Under the pieces are notes generated by a model that saw only the letters and a list, made by a program, of their open reading frames with translations, was not told where the DNA came from and did no database searches. Made by a program: the position numbers and the translations under genes. A DNA stretch of 64,000 nucleotides from Tsuneonella aeria (GTDB lineage Bacteria; Pseudomonadota; Alphaproteobacteria; Sphingomonadales; Sphingomonadaceae). Numbering within the stretch: the first letter of the stretch is position 1; each line of letters starts with the position of its first letter. The stretch lies in assembly GCF_009827495.1 (NCBI RefSeq), contig NZ_WTZA01000001.1, positions 558,001 through 622,000 on the forward strand, given 5' to 3'. This document shows positions 52,396 through 62,190 of the stretch, in pieces.

Positions 52396-53631
52396 ATGGC
52401 CGATACCGCACTGATGCCCATTCCCGGACCCGTCGATCCGGTCCCCGTCGCGCGCGACACCACGCCGCGCGCCGATGGCCGCATCGATCTGCTCGGCCTG
52501 CCGCGTGACCGGATCATCGCGCTGTTCGCGGAAGCCGGGCTCGATGCGCGGGCGGCGAAGCTGCGCGCCAAGCAGGTGTTCCACTGGATCTACCACCGCG
52601 GCGTCACCGATTTCGAGGCGATGACCGACATCGCGAAGACGATGCGCCCGTGGCTGGCGGAACGCTTCGTGGTTGGCCGGCCGCACGTTGTCGAGGCGCA
52701 GCATTCGACCGACGGCACCCGCAAGTGGCTGCTGCGCACCGCCGACGGCCACGACTTCGAAATGGTGTTCATCCCCGACGCCGATCGGGGGACGCTGTGC
52801 GTGTCCAGCCAGGTCGGCTGCACGCTCAACTGCACGTTCTGCCACACCGGCACGATGAAGCTGGTGCGCAACCTCACCCCGGGCGAGATCGTCGGTCAGG
52901 TCATGCTGGCGCGCGATGCGCTGGGTGAATGGCCGAAGGGTTCGATGGCGGGCCTCGAGGATGCGGAGGATGCCGGCCACTATTCGTCCGACGGGCGCCT
53001 GCTGACCAACATCGTCATGATGGGCATGGGCGAACCGCTGTACAATTTCGACAACGTGAAGGGCGCGCTGCGCATCGTGATGGACGGTGATGGCCTGGCC
53101 CTGTCGAAGCGCCGGATCACCCTGTCCACCAGCGGCGTTGTCCCCATGATGGCCCGCTGCGGGGAGGAGATCGGCGTGAACTTGGCCGTCAGCCTGCACG
53201 CCGTGACGAAGGACGTGCGCGACGAGATCGTGCCCCTCAACCGGAAATACGGCATCGAGGAACTGCTTTCCGCCTGCGCCGCATACCCTGGGGCGAGCAA
53301 CGCGCGCCGCATCACGTTCGAATACGTCATGCTGAAGGACAAGAACGACAGCGACGAGGATGCGCGCGAACTGGTCCGCCTGCTGAAAAGCTACGACCTC
53401 CCCGCCAAGGTGAACCTGATCCCGTTCAACCCCTGGCCCGGCGCGCCCTACGCCTGTTCCACGCCGGAGCGGGTGCGGCGATTTTCGGAAATCGTCTTCG
53501 AAGCCGGCATCAGCGCGCCCGTCCGCACGCCCCGCGGGCGCGACATCGACGCCGCGTGCGGCCAGCTCAAGACAGCGGCCGAACGCAAGAGCCGCGCCCA
53601 GATCGACCGCGAGGCGGCTGCGACCCATTGA
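52396..53631 (+). CDS. rlmN: Dual-specificity RNA methyltransferase RlmN
   Basis: Methylates C2 of A2503 in 23S rRNA and A37 in some tRNAs. 411 residues. The radical SAM cysteines are C142, C146 and C149 in [13 protein letters not shown]. The methyl-carrying cysteine is expected in [12 protein letters not shown] near the C-terminus, with the second in [29 protein letters not shown] and [14 protein letters not shown] are family blocks. The start [10 protein letters not shown] was taken because the earlier TTG would add only 11 non-conserved residues. Confidence 0.95.
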   Translation: MADTALMPIPGPVDPVPVARDTTPRADGRIDLLGLPRDRIIALFAEAGLDARAAKLRAKQVFHWIYHRGVTDFEAMTDIAKTMRPWLAERFVVGRPHVVEAQHSTDGTRKWLLRTADGHDFEMVFIPDADRGTLCVSSQVGCTLNCTFCHTGTMKLVRNLTPGEIVGQVMLARDALGEWPKGSMAGLEDAEDAGHYSSDGRLLTNIVMMGMGEPLYNFDNVKGALRIVMDGDGLALSKRRITLSTSGVVPMMARCGEEIGVNLAVSLHAVTKDVRDEIVPLNRKYGIEELLSACAAYPGASNARRITFEYVMLKDKNDSDEDARELVRLLKSYDLPAKVNLIPFNPWPGAPYACSTPERVRRFSEIVFEAGISAPVRTPRGRDIDAACGQLKTAAERKSRAQIDREAAATH

Positions 53632-53743
53632 TGGCAGCGCGTCCCTGAGCGCCGGCCAACAGCCTCGTTCAGGTCAGGTTGCGATGGGCCCGGCCATCAT
53701 CATTTCCGACACTCGCGACGTTCGCGGGGGAAAGGACCCGATC

Positions 53744-54097
53744 ATGAAGAAGAGCCTTCTCGCCATCGCCGCCGCCGGCCTCACGCTGCCCATGGCGACG
53801 CCCGCCCTTGCCGATCCGCCCCACTGGGCGCCCGCGCACGGCAAGCGCGCGAAGCAGGCCTATCAGCCGCGCTACTATACGTCGGACAACGGCATCCGGT
53901 ACTGGCGCGGCGAAGACAATCGCTACTACTGCAAGCGCTCGAACGGCACGGTCGGCCTGCTGGTCGGTGGTGCGGCAGGTGCCCTTGCCGGCCGCGCCAT
54001 CGATACGCGGGGCGAACGTGCCACCGGAACGATCCTGGGCGCGGCCGCCGGCGCGCTGCTTGGCCGGGAAGTGCAGAAGTCCATGTCCTGCCGCTGA
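53744..54097 (+). CDS. Glycine-zipper surface-antigen-like protein, copy 1
   Basis: 117 residues. Signal peptide MKKSLLAIAAAGLTLPMATPALA; the start has GGGGGAAAGGA upstream. After a histidine/arginine-rich stretch, RYYTSDNGIRYWRGEDNRYYCKRSNGT precedes a glycine-zipper region (LLVGGAAGALAGRAID and TILGAAAGALLGREV) of the 17-kDa antigen/Rick_17kDa_Anti type. A cysteine lies in MSCR at the end. It probably sits in or on the outer membrane. The paralogue at 54291 has the same last 70 residues with few changes. A strong terminator follows directly. Confidence 0.85.
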   Translation: MKKSLLAIAAAGLTLPMATPALADPPHWAPAHGKRAKQAYQPRYYTSDNGIRYWRGEDNRYYCKRSNGTVGLLVGGAAGALAGRAIDTRGERATGTILGAAAGALLGREVQKSMSCR

Positions 54098-54118
54098 TCC
54101 GGCCATTGGTGACAACGT

Positions 54119-54152
54119 GGGCGCGCATTCCAATGGGATGCGCGCCCTTTTT
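54119..54152 (+). terminator. Rho-independent terminator after glycine-zipper copy 1
   Basis: A perfect 10-bp stem GGGCGCGCAT/ATGCGCGCCC (54119-54128 with 54138-54147), a 9-base loop, and five T right after it. It lies 22 bases after the stop, so copy 1 is transcribed alone. Confidence 0.93.
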
Positions 54153-54290
54153 GTATGCACGGTTCACCGCTCGATTGACGCGGCCTGTCGCGAATTCGCC
54201 GGCCACGGCATCCGTTCATCTGCCGTTGTGGACCCGTTGGGCAGCTCGCGCGCTGACACCGAAGAACCCAATGAGGGAAAGGAAGACCCC

Positions 54291-54596
54291 GTGAAGAAGA
54301 TCATGCTCGCCCTGGCCGCAACCAGCCTGCTCGCGCCGGCCGCCCCGGCCTTCGCCAAGGAACGCCGTTATTATACAAGCGACAACGGCGTCCGTTACTG
54401 GAAGGGCGACGACGGACGGTATTATTGCAAGCGTTCCAACGGCACGACCGGCCTGATCGTCGGCGCCGCTGCCGGCGCGTTGCTCGGCCGCGCGGTCGAT
54501 ACGCGTGGCGAGCGCGCCACAGGCACGATCCTCGGCGCCGCAGCGGGGGCCCTGGTCGGCCGCCAGGTCCAGCGCGGCACGGTGAAGTGCCGCTAA
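54291..54596 (+). CDS. Glycine-zipper surface-antigen-like protein, copy 2
   Basis: 101 residues with a GTG start (KKIMLALAATSLLAPAAPAFA signal peptide). The leader GAGGGAAAGGAAGACCCC resembles that of copy 1, so the ribosome-binding region was duplicated too. The mature part starts KERRYYTSDNGVRYWKGDDG and continues in the same glycine zipper (GLIVGAAAGALLGRAVDTR, TILGAAAGALVGRQV) ending in VKCR. Compared with copy 1 the histidine-rich segment after the signal is missing. An ATG four codons later could be an alternative start. Confidence 0.83.
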   Translation: MKKIMLALAATSLLAPAAPAFAKERRYYTSDNGVRYWKGDDGRYYCKRSNGTTGLIVGAAAGALLGRAVDTRGERATGTILGAAAGALVGRQVQRGTVKCR

Positions 54597-54627
54597 AGGC
54601 AGCCGACACCCACAAGCTGACGCGAAC

Positions 54628-54664
54628 GACGCGCTGTCCCGGCAGGGGCGGCGCGTCTTTCTTT
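54628..54664 (+). terminator. Rho-independent terminator after glycine-zipper copy 2
   Basis: GACGCGC/GCGCGTC (54628-54634 with 54651-54657) continues inward to a GGCA loop through six more pairs, two of them wobble. TTTCTTTGTCTTT follows. It lies 31 bases after the stop of copy 2. Confidence 0.85.
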
Positions 54665-54732
54665 GTCTTTCCCCTGCCCCCTGCTCTGTGCTTCAAGGCC
54701 CGGGTGACAGGCTTTCCCATCTTGCAGCGCCC

Positions 54733-55503
54733 ATGACGCGGACAGACGGACGGCCGGCTGTCCTGGTTACGGGAGGCGCCCGGCGCATAGGCGCTGCCAT
54801 ATCCCGTTGCTTCGCCGCCGCGGGCTGGCACGTCATCGTCCATTACGGCCATTCGGCCGCGCAGGCGGAAGAGATTGCGGACGAGCTCGACGGCAGCGCC
54901 ATCCACTGCGATCTCGTCGACGCCGAAGCGGCCGAGGCGATGGTGGCGCATCTCGGCGCCAAGTTCCCCGATTGGCGCGTCATCGTGAACTCTGCGTCGG
55001 TCTTCGAACGCGACGATGCCGTCCGAATGGACAGCGACATCTATCGCAAGGCCATGCGCGTCAACGCGGAGGCGCCGGCGCGGATGGCCCAGGCGTTTCT
55101 CCGCCTGGATCCTGACGGTCCGCCTCGCCGCGTGATCCAGGTCACCGACCAAAAGCTTGCGAACCCCAACCCCGATTTCTTCAGCTATACCATGAGCAAG
55201 CACGCGCTCGCCGCGACGATCCCGATGCTGGCGATGGACGCGGCCCGGTCGCAGGACAAGGTGTACGGCGTCGCGCCCGGCGCGATCCTGGCCAGTCACG
55301 ACCAGCTCGAAACCGAAGCCGACGTCAGCCACCGGCTCAACCTGCTGAAGCGGAGAACGGGCGCGGACGAGATTGCCGAGGCGTGCCGCTGGCTGGCCGA
55401 AGGTTGGCTCGAATCCGGGCAGACACTGTTCGTCGACAGCGGGCAGCACCTGCTGAGTCAGCCGCGCGACGTGATCTTCCTCGCCCGTTCCGGCGGGTCG
55501 TGA
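54733..55503 (+). CDS. SDR oxidoreductase, pteridine-reductase/FolM-like
   Basis: 256 residues, NAD(P)H-dependent short-chain dehydrogenase. The cofactor loop is VLVTGGARRIGAAI, where TGxxxRxG is the form of pteridine reductases and FolM instead of the usual TGxxxGxG. The catalytic Y-x-x-x-K is FFSYTMSKHAL, and the last part has GAILASHDQ in the usual PG-block place. FolM reduces dihydrobiopterin or dihydromonapterin, and that is the likely substrate class. The start ATG has no strong ribosome-binding site. Confidence 0.82.
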   Translation: MTRTDGRPAVLVTGGARRIGAAISRCFAAAGWHVIVHYGHSAAQAEEIADELDGSAIHCDLVDAEAAEAMVAHLGAKFPDWRVIVNSASVFERDDAVRMDSDIYRKAMRVNAEAPARMAQAFLRLDPDGPPRRVIQVTDQKLANPNPDFFSYTMSKHALAATIPMLAMDAARSQDKVYGVAPGAILASHDQLETEADVSHRLNLLKRRTGADEIAEACRWLAEGWLESGQTLFVDSGQHLLSQPRDVIFLARSGGS

Positions 55504-55685
55504 TTCGGCGCCGGCTCCACCGGCAGCGAGGGCGGCCGCCTCGCCTGGCGGCACCGGTCAGGGCAAGCGCGGACCGGTAAGCTCGCGCGGGCTACCAGCG
55601 TAACGCGCGCCTATAGCGGAGGCCCGGTTGCCCCGTCGCCTTCGCGCTGATAGCGGCCCGCCCAATCGCCATTGCGGAGCCTGTC

Positions 55686-56909
55686 ATGTCCGACATCAAG
55701 AAAGTCGTCCTCGCCTATTCCGGCGGGCTCGACACCAGCGTGATCCTGAAGTGGCTTCAGGTGACTTACGGATGCGAAGTCGTCACCTTCACCGCCGACC
55801 TCGGCCAGGGCGAAGAACTGGAACCCGCGCGCGCCAAGGCGAAGCTGATGGGCGTGCCCGACGCACACATCTATATCGACGACCTGCGCGAGGAATTCGT
55901 GCGCGACTTCGTGTTCCCGATGATGCGCGCGAACGCCCGTTACGAAGGCGATTACCTGCTGGGCACCTCGATCGCCCGCCCGCTGATCTCCAAGCGCCTG
56001 ATCGAAATCGCGCGCGAAACCGGCGCCGACGCGATCGCCCACGGCGCGACCGGCAAGGGCAACGATCAGGTTCGTTTCGAACTGAGCGCCTACGCGCTTG
56101 ACCCCGATATCAAGGTGATCGCCCCGTGGCGCGAGTGGGACCTCACCAGCCGCACCGCCCTCATCGCGTGGGCCGAACAGCACCAGATTCCCGTGCCGCG
56201 GGACAAGCGCGGGGAAAGCCCGTTCTCCACCGACGCGAACCTGCTTCATACGTCCAGCGAAGGGAAAGTGCTGGAAGACCCGTGGGAAGAAGTGCCGGAC
56301 TACGTCTACAGCCGCACGGTCAATCCCGAGGATGCGCCCGACACCCCCCAATACATCGAGATCGCGTTCGAGCGCGGCGACGGCGTGGCCCTCAATGGCG
56401 AGACGATGAGCCCGGCCAGCCTGCTTGCGGCGCTCAACGACCTCGGCCGCAAGCACGGGATCGGCCGGCTCGACCTGGTGGAAAACCGCTTTGTCGGGAT
56501 GAAGAGCCGCGGGATGTACGAGACGCCGGGCGGCGAAATCTACGCCCGGGGGCATCGCGGGATCGAACAGATCACCCTCGACCGCGGGGCCGCGCATCTC
56601 AAGGACGAGCTGATGCCCAGGTACGCGGAGCTCATCTACAACGGCTTCTGGTTCGCCCCGGAGCGCGAGATGCTGCAGGCCGCGATCGATCACAGCCAGG
56701 CGAAAGTCAGCGGCACCGTCCGCCTGAAGCTCTACAAGGGGCTCGCGCAAGTCGTGGGGCGGAAGAGCGCGAACAGCCTCTATTCCGAACGCCACGTCAC
56801 GTTCGAGGACGACGCCGGCGCCTACGACCAGACCGATGCGCAGGGCTTCATCAAGCTGAACGCACTGCGCCTGCGTCTGCTGGCGCAACGTGACGCGGCG
56901 GGCCGTTGA
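55686..56909 (+). CDS. argG: Argininosuccinate synthase
   Basis: Joins citrulline and aspartate with ATP in arginine synthesis. 407 residues. The ATP PP-motif is [30 protein letters not shown], the [15 protein letters not shown] signature and [20 protein letters not shown] are all present and intact. The gene stands alone: an SDR gene lies upstream with a 182-base gap, and a long gene-free stretch follows. GCCTGTC before the ATG gives no clear Shine-Dalgarno sequence, though GGAG lies further up. Confidence 0.97.
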   Translation: MSDIKKVVLAYSGGLDTSVILKWLQVTYGCEVVTFTADLGQGEELEPARAKAKLMGVPDAHIYIDDLREEFVRDFVFPMMRANARYEGDYLLGTSIARPLISKRLIEIARETGADAIAHGATGKGNDQVRFELSAYALDPDIKVIAPWREWDLTSRTALIAWAEQHQIPVPRDKRGESPFSTDANLLHTSSEGKVLEDPWEEVPDYVYSRTVNPEDAPDTPQYIEIAFERGDGVALNGETMSPASLLAALNDLGRKHGIGRLDLVENRFVGMKSRGMYETPGGEIYARGHRGIEQITLDRGAAHLKDELMPRYAELIYNGFWFAPEREMLQAAIDHSQAKVSGTVRLKLYKGLAQVVGRKSANSLYSERHVTFEDDAGAYDQTDAQGFIKLNALRLRLLAQRDAAGR

Positions 56910-56910
56910 C

Positions 56911-56953
56911 TTGTCCACGCGTGTCCACAGCGATTTCGGGGGACAGTGGATAA
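56911..56953. promoter_or_regulatory. Cluster of three DnaA-box-like sites
   Basis: TTGTCCACG (56911-56919) and GTGTCCACA (56921-56929) on the + strand, and TTATCCACT on the - strand (56945-56953), compared with consensus TTATCCACA: two, two and one mismatches. They start one base after the argG stop. With no origin genes near, they may bind DnaA as regulator or titration site, or be chance. Confidence 0.3.
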
Positions 56954-57414
56954 CCGCCCTCTTGCGCGCTTGCACGACTCGGGCTCGCGGCGCAGTCTTG
57001 GGACATCGAAGCGGTGCGAAAAGCCACCAACTTGACGGCCCAACCGCCTGAAAGAGAACGGCATTTTATACCACGGAGAGATGGCGGCAACTGTCCGCGC
57101 GATCGTCGAGATCGAGATGCCAGCGACCTCGGTTCAAGGCAAATCGGTCGCTTGAGAAGTTCGCGACGCTGCGCAGCCATCGACCGGGCTTTTCCCGGTC
57201 ATTCGTTAGAATGGCACGATACCGGGTTTCGACCTGGAAGACCGCGCCTGAAGACGAAGGACCAGAACGGCAAGTCCGGTTTCGGGACCGCCAGGCGAAG
57301 CGGAAGGATCCTCGGATCCCGCCCCACCGACTGGCGCAACCGGATGCCGGTGCGAGCGCCGGTGAAAGCGCCGGGAGACTGCGGTCGAACGGCATAGGCA
57401 CTGGCCGCCAAGCG

Positions 57415-57432
57415 CCTTTCCTTCGGGAAAGG
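57415..57432 (+). other. UUCG-loop hairpin
   Basis: CCTTTCC/GGAAAGG with a TTCG tetraloop, a perfect 7-bp stem. It lies 19 bases before a second UUCG hairpin and is probably part of the same RNA 3' end. Confidence 0.6.
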
Positions 57433-57451
57433 ACCACGCGCTGGTGAGAGT

Positions 57452-57485
57452 GGGGTCGACCTTCGGGTCGGCCCCATTTGCTTTT
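57452..57485 (+). terminator. UUCG-loop hairpin with T-rich tail
   Basis: GGGGTCGACC/GGTCGGCCCC (57452-57461 with 57466-57475), 10 bp with one G-U pair, closing a TTCG tetraloop, then ATTTGCTTTT. Good intrinsic terminator form for a transcript from the left; argG itself ends about 540 bases upstream, so an RNA in between is likely. Confidence 0.65.
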
Positions 57486-57608
57486 GCGGCAGGGCCGCGC
57501 GACTCGCCAGTTCGATGAGGCCCCCATTTCCCGGCGAGCGCGGGAGTCGCCCGCCGAATCATGGTTAATACTCCCGGACCATACGATGAACGGTGAAGAG
57601 TCCGGGGT

Positions 57609-57637
57609 GAGGCGAGCACCAGAGGGTGCACAGCCTC
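57609..57637 (+). promoter_or_regulatory. Hairpin in the rlpA leader
   Basis: GAGGC, GA, GCACC, AGAG, GGTGC, ACA, GCCTC: two stacked 5-bp helices with an internal loop, ending 25 bases before the rlpA ATG. It may affect translation of rlpA, whose start has no evident Shine-Dalgarno sequence. Confidence 0.35.
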
Positions 57638-57662
57638 AAAACGCGTCCGTAAAAACGCCGCC

Positions 57663-58211
57663 ATGCAGATTACGGACACCCGGCGCGGTTCGCGCACGAT
57701 CCGCACCGCCGCGTTTGCCGCCGCGTTGATGTTGCCGGCATCGGCCAGCGCCCCGGCCTTCGCCGACAACGGCGCGCCCCCCGGCGGTCAGGGTGACGAC
57801 GCGTTCGCCGCGTCGTTCTCCCCAATCAACACCGCAGCCACCGCATTTGTTCCGGCCCCCGGAATGGTCGACGTCACCGCGATCGAGGCACCTGTCGAAG
57901 AGGCGGAGCCGGAGGCGGAAGTCTTGGGCAGCGGCGTGGCGAGCTATTACGCCGACAAGTTCAACGGCCGCCGCACCGCCAGCGGCGAGGCGTTCAGCAA
58001 CTCCGCCCTCACCGCCGCGCATCGCACCCTGCCTTTCGGGACGAAGCTGCGCGTGACGAACCCCGCCAACGGCAAGTCGGTGGTGGTGCGCATCAACGAT
58101 CGCGGGCCCTTCCACGGCAATCGCGTGCTGGACCTGTCGAAGACCGCGGCAGTCACGCTCGGCCTGGTCCAGCGCGGCAGCGGCCGGGTGAACTTCGCGC
58201 TGCACGACTAA
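57663..58211 (+). CDS. rlpA: Septal ring lytic transglycosylase RlpA family protein
   Basis: 182 residues. The signal region is AAFAAALMLPASASAPAFA; there is no lipobox, so unlike E. coli RlpA the protein seems to be soluble in the periplasm. The double-psi beta-barrel domain (about 90-180) has the conserved SGVASYYADKFNGRRTASGE, TAAHRTLPFGTKLRVTN and RINDRGPFHGNRVLDLS. In Pseudomonas this domain cleaves denuded glycan strands at the septum. The SPOR domain of E. coli RlpA is missing; an acidic linker (EAPVEEAEPEAE) precedes the barrel. Confidence 0.9.
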   Translation: MQITDTRRGSRTIRTAAFAAALMLPASASAPAFADNGAPPGGQGDDAFAASFSPINTAATAFVPAPGMVDVTAIEAPVEEAEPEAEVLGSGVASYYADKFNGRRTASGEAFSNSALTAAHRTLPFGTKLRVTNPANGKSVVVRINDRGPFHGNRVLDLSKTAAVTLGLVQRGSGRVNFALHD

Positions 58212-58351
58212 GCACACGTGCGCCGATAGAACCCGCCGCAGCAGGTTTATCGTTCCTCGCCGACTTCATCCGTCGACCACAGCGCCGGCCCCGGAACATC
58301 GAGGCCGCTCGTGCGCTGGTCCGTCAAGGGCTAGCTGGAAAGGTACGAGCG

Positions 58352-58528
58352 ATGGGCGGCGAAGTATGGACACTGGTGGTGATCGGGGGCCCGATCCTGC
58401 TCATCGCGATCGTCATCTGGGCCTTCCTGCGCAACCGTTCCGCCGGCCGCGGCACCGCCGCCCGGGCAGAGCGCGGCGCGGTGGAGCTGCGCGAGGACAT
58501 CGAACGCGGCACCCCGCCGCCGCGGTAA
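58352..58528 (+). CDS. Small single-pass membrane protein (58 aa)
   Basis: MGGEVWTLVVIGGPILLIAI begins a protein with one membrane helix (about 8-26) and a basic, then acidic, cytoplasmic tail ending GTPPPR. The ATG has GGAAAGG eight bases upstream. Codon use is GC-rich like the neighbours. It is convergent with another very small membrane protein at 58562-58684. No family recognised; small helices of this kind often accompany larger membrane complexes. Confidence 0.75.
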   Translation: MGGEVWTLVVIGGPILLIAIVIWAFLRNRSAGRGTAARAERGAVELREDIERGTPPPR

Positions 58529-58561
58529 CCAGGCGAACGAGCGCGCGCCCCCGTGGCGAGC

Positions 58562-58684
58562 CTACTCGCCCCGGCGCCAGAACGCGCGGAATTCGCCCAG
58601 CCCGCCGCTCATCCATTCTGACACGAACAAGGCCGTGCCCAGGAACGCGGCGAAAATCACGAGCGGGATGATAATGTCTGACAT
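58562..58684 (-). CDS. Small single-pass membrane protein (40 aa)
   Basis: MSDIIIPLVIFAAFLGTALF begins a 40-residue protein with a membrane helix and a short aromatic/basic tail (EFRAFWRRGE). GAGGAG lies seven bases before the ATG, a near-perfect ribosome-binding site; the longer open frame (to 58777) lacks one. It is downstream of the uvrA gene on the same strand, with a 225-base gap that should hold its promoter. Function unknown. Confidence 0.75.
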   Translation of the reverse strand: MSDIIIPLVIFAAFLGTALFVSEWMSGGLGEFRAFWRRGE

Positions 58685-58909
58685 CGCTGCTCCTCGTCGC
58701 GTGGCGGGAGCAATGCCGAAGCTTCTCTCAGTCACCGACAGGCCAATTCTGGTCCGGCAATGGCAAACATGTAACACGGTTGGCGGGAAACACCTAATCG
58801 CCGCAATTCAGCGGGAACGTGTCGTCATGTTGCGAATTGTTTACGCCCGTCTCGCGTGTTGAGCGCGAAATCCTCGCCGCAGCGCCACCGATTCATCCAC
58901 GAGGACGTC

Positions 58910-61915
<3,006 letters not shown>

Positions 61916-62046
61916 AGGTCGGGCGTGTTCCGGTTTCGTTCGCGCGTGTCAATAGGTGCGGTGGGACCCTCCACCCTGAACGCGCGATGTGGGGAGCGGG
62001 GTCCGCACATGCAACGCCGGGCCCGGATGCCAGCGCCTGCCGCCGG

Positions 62047-62058
62047 CCCCCCCCCCCC
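62047..62058 (+). repeat. C12 homopolymer upstream of the M13 peptidase gene
   Basis: Twelve C in a row, 132 bases before the start at 62191, in the gap divergent from uvrA. Tracts of this length can slip during replication and change promoter spacing, or be an assembly uncertainty. Confidence 0.6.
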
Positions 62059-62190
62059 TTCTTTCGTCGACGCCTCCCCGCGGTTCATCGACCACTCCTC
62101 GCACGGTTGAGCGGCAATGGTTTCAGCGACAACCACTTGCGCGGGTGTCTCTCGACAGGCACGGCGCGCGCTTTCAGGGGACCGCCTATC

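Larger units (their letters stand above)
56910..57662. other. Gene-free stretch between argG and rlpA, possible RNA gene
   Basis: 753 bases. No frame has a ribosome-binding site with fitting codon use; the best one (57211-57447) uses AGA, AGG, ATA, CGA and GGA, unlike the genes around. Features seen are DnaA-box-like sites at 56911-56953, a GACCGGG/CCCGGTC hairpin at 57182-57200, two UUCG-loop hairpins at 57415-57475, the second ending in a T-rich stretch, and a hairpin before rlpA. The UUCG pair with T-tail is what the 3' end of a small RNA would look like on the + strand. No tRNA or known RNA family was recognised. Confidence 0.4.

Noticed and set aside
56911..56953. Chromosome origin
   Set aside because: Only three imperfect DnaA-like sites, no AT-rich unwinding region, and no hemE, parAB or dnaA genes near.
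57211..57447. 78-codon frame in the argG-rlpA gap
   Set aside because: No ribosome-binding site, and codons such as AGA, AGG, ATA and CGA unlike neighbouring genes; it ends just before the UUCG terminator, which fits an RNA better.
56910..57662. tmRNA, RNase P RNA or SRP RNA in the argG-rlpA gap
   Set aside because: No tag-peptide code, no RNase P core elements and no SRP loop sequence could be seen.
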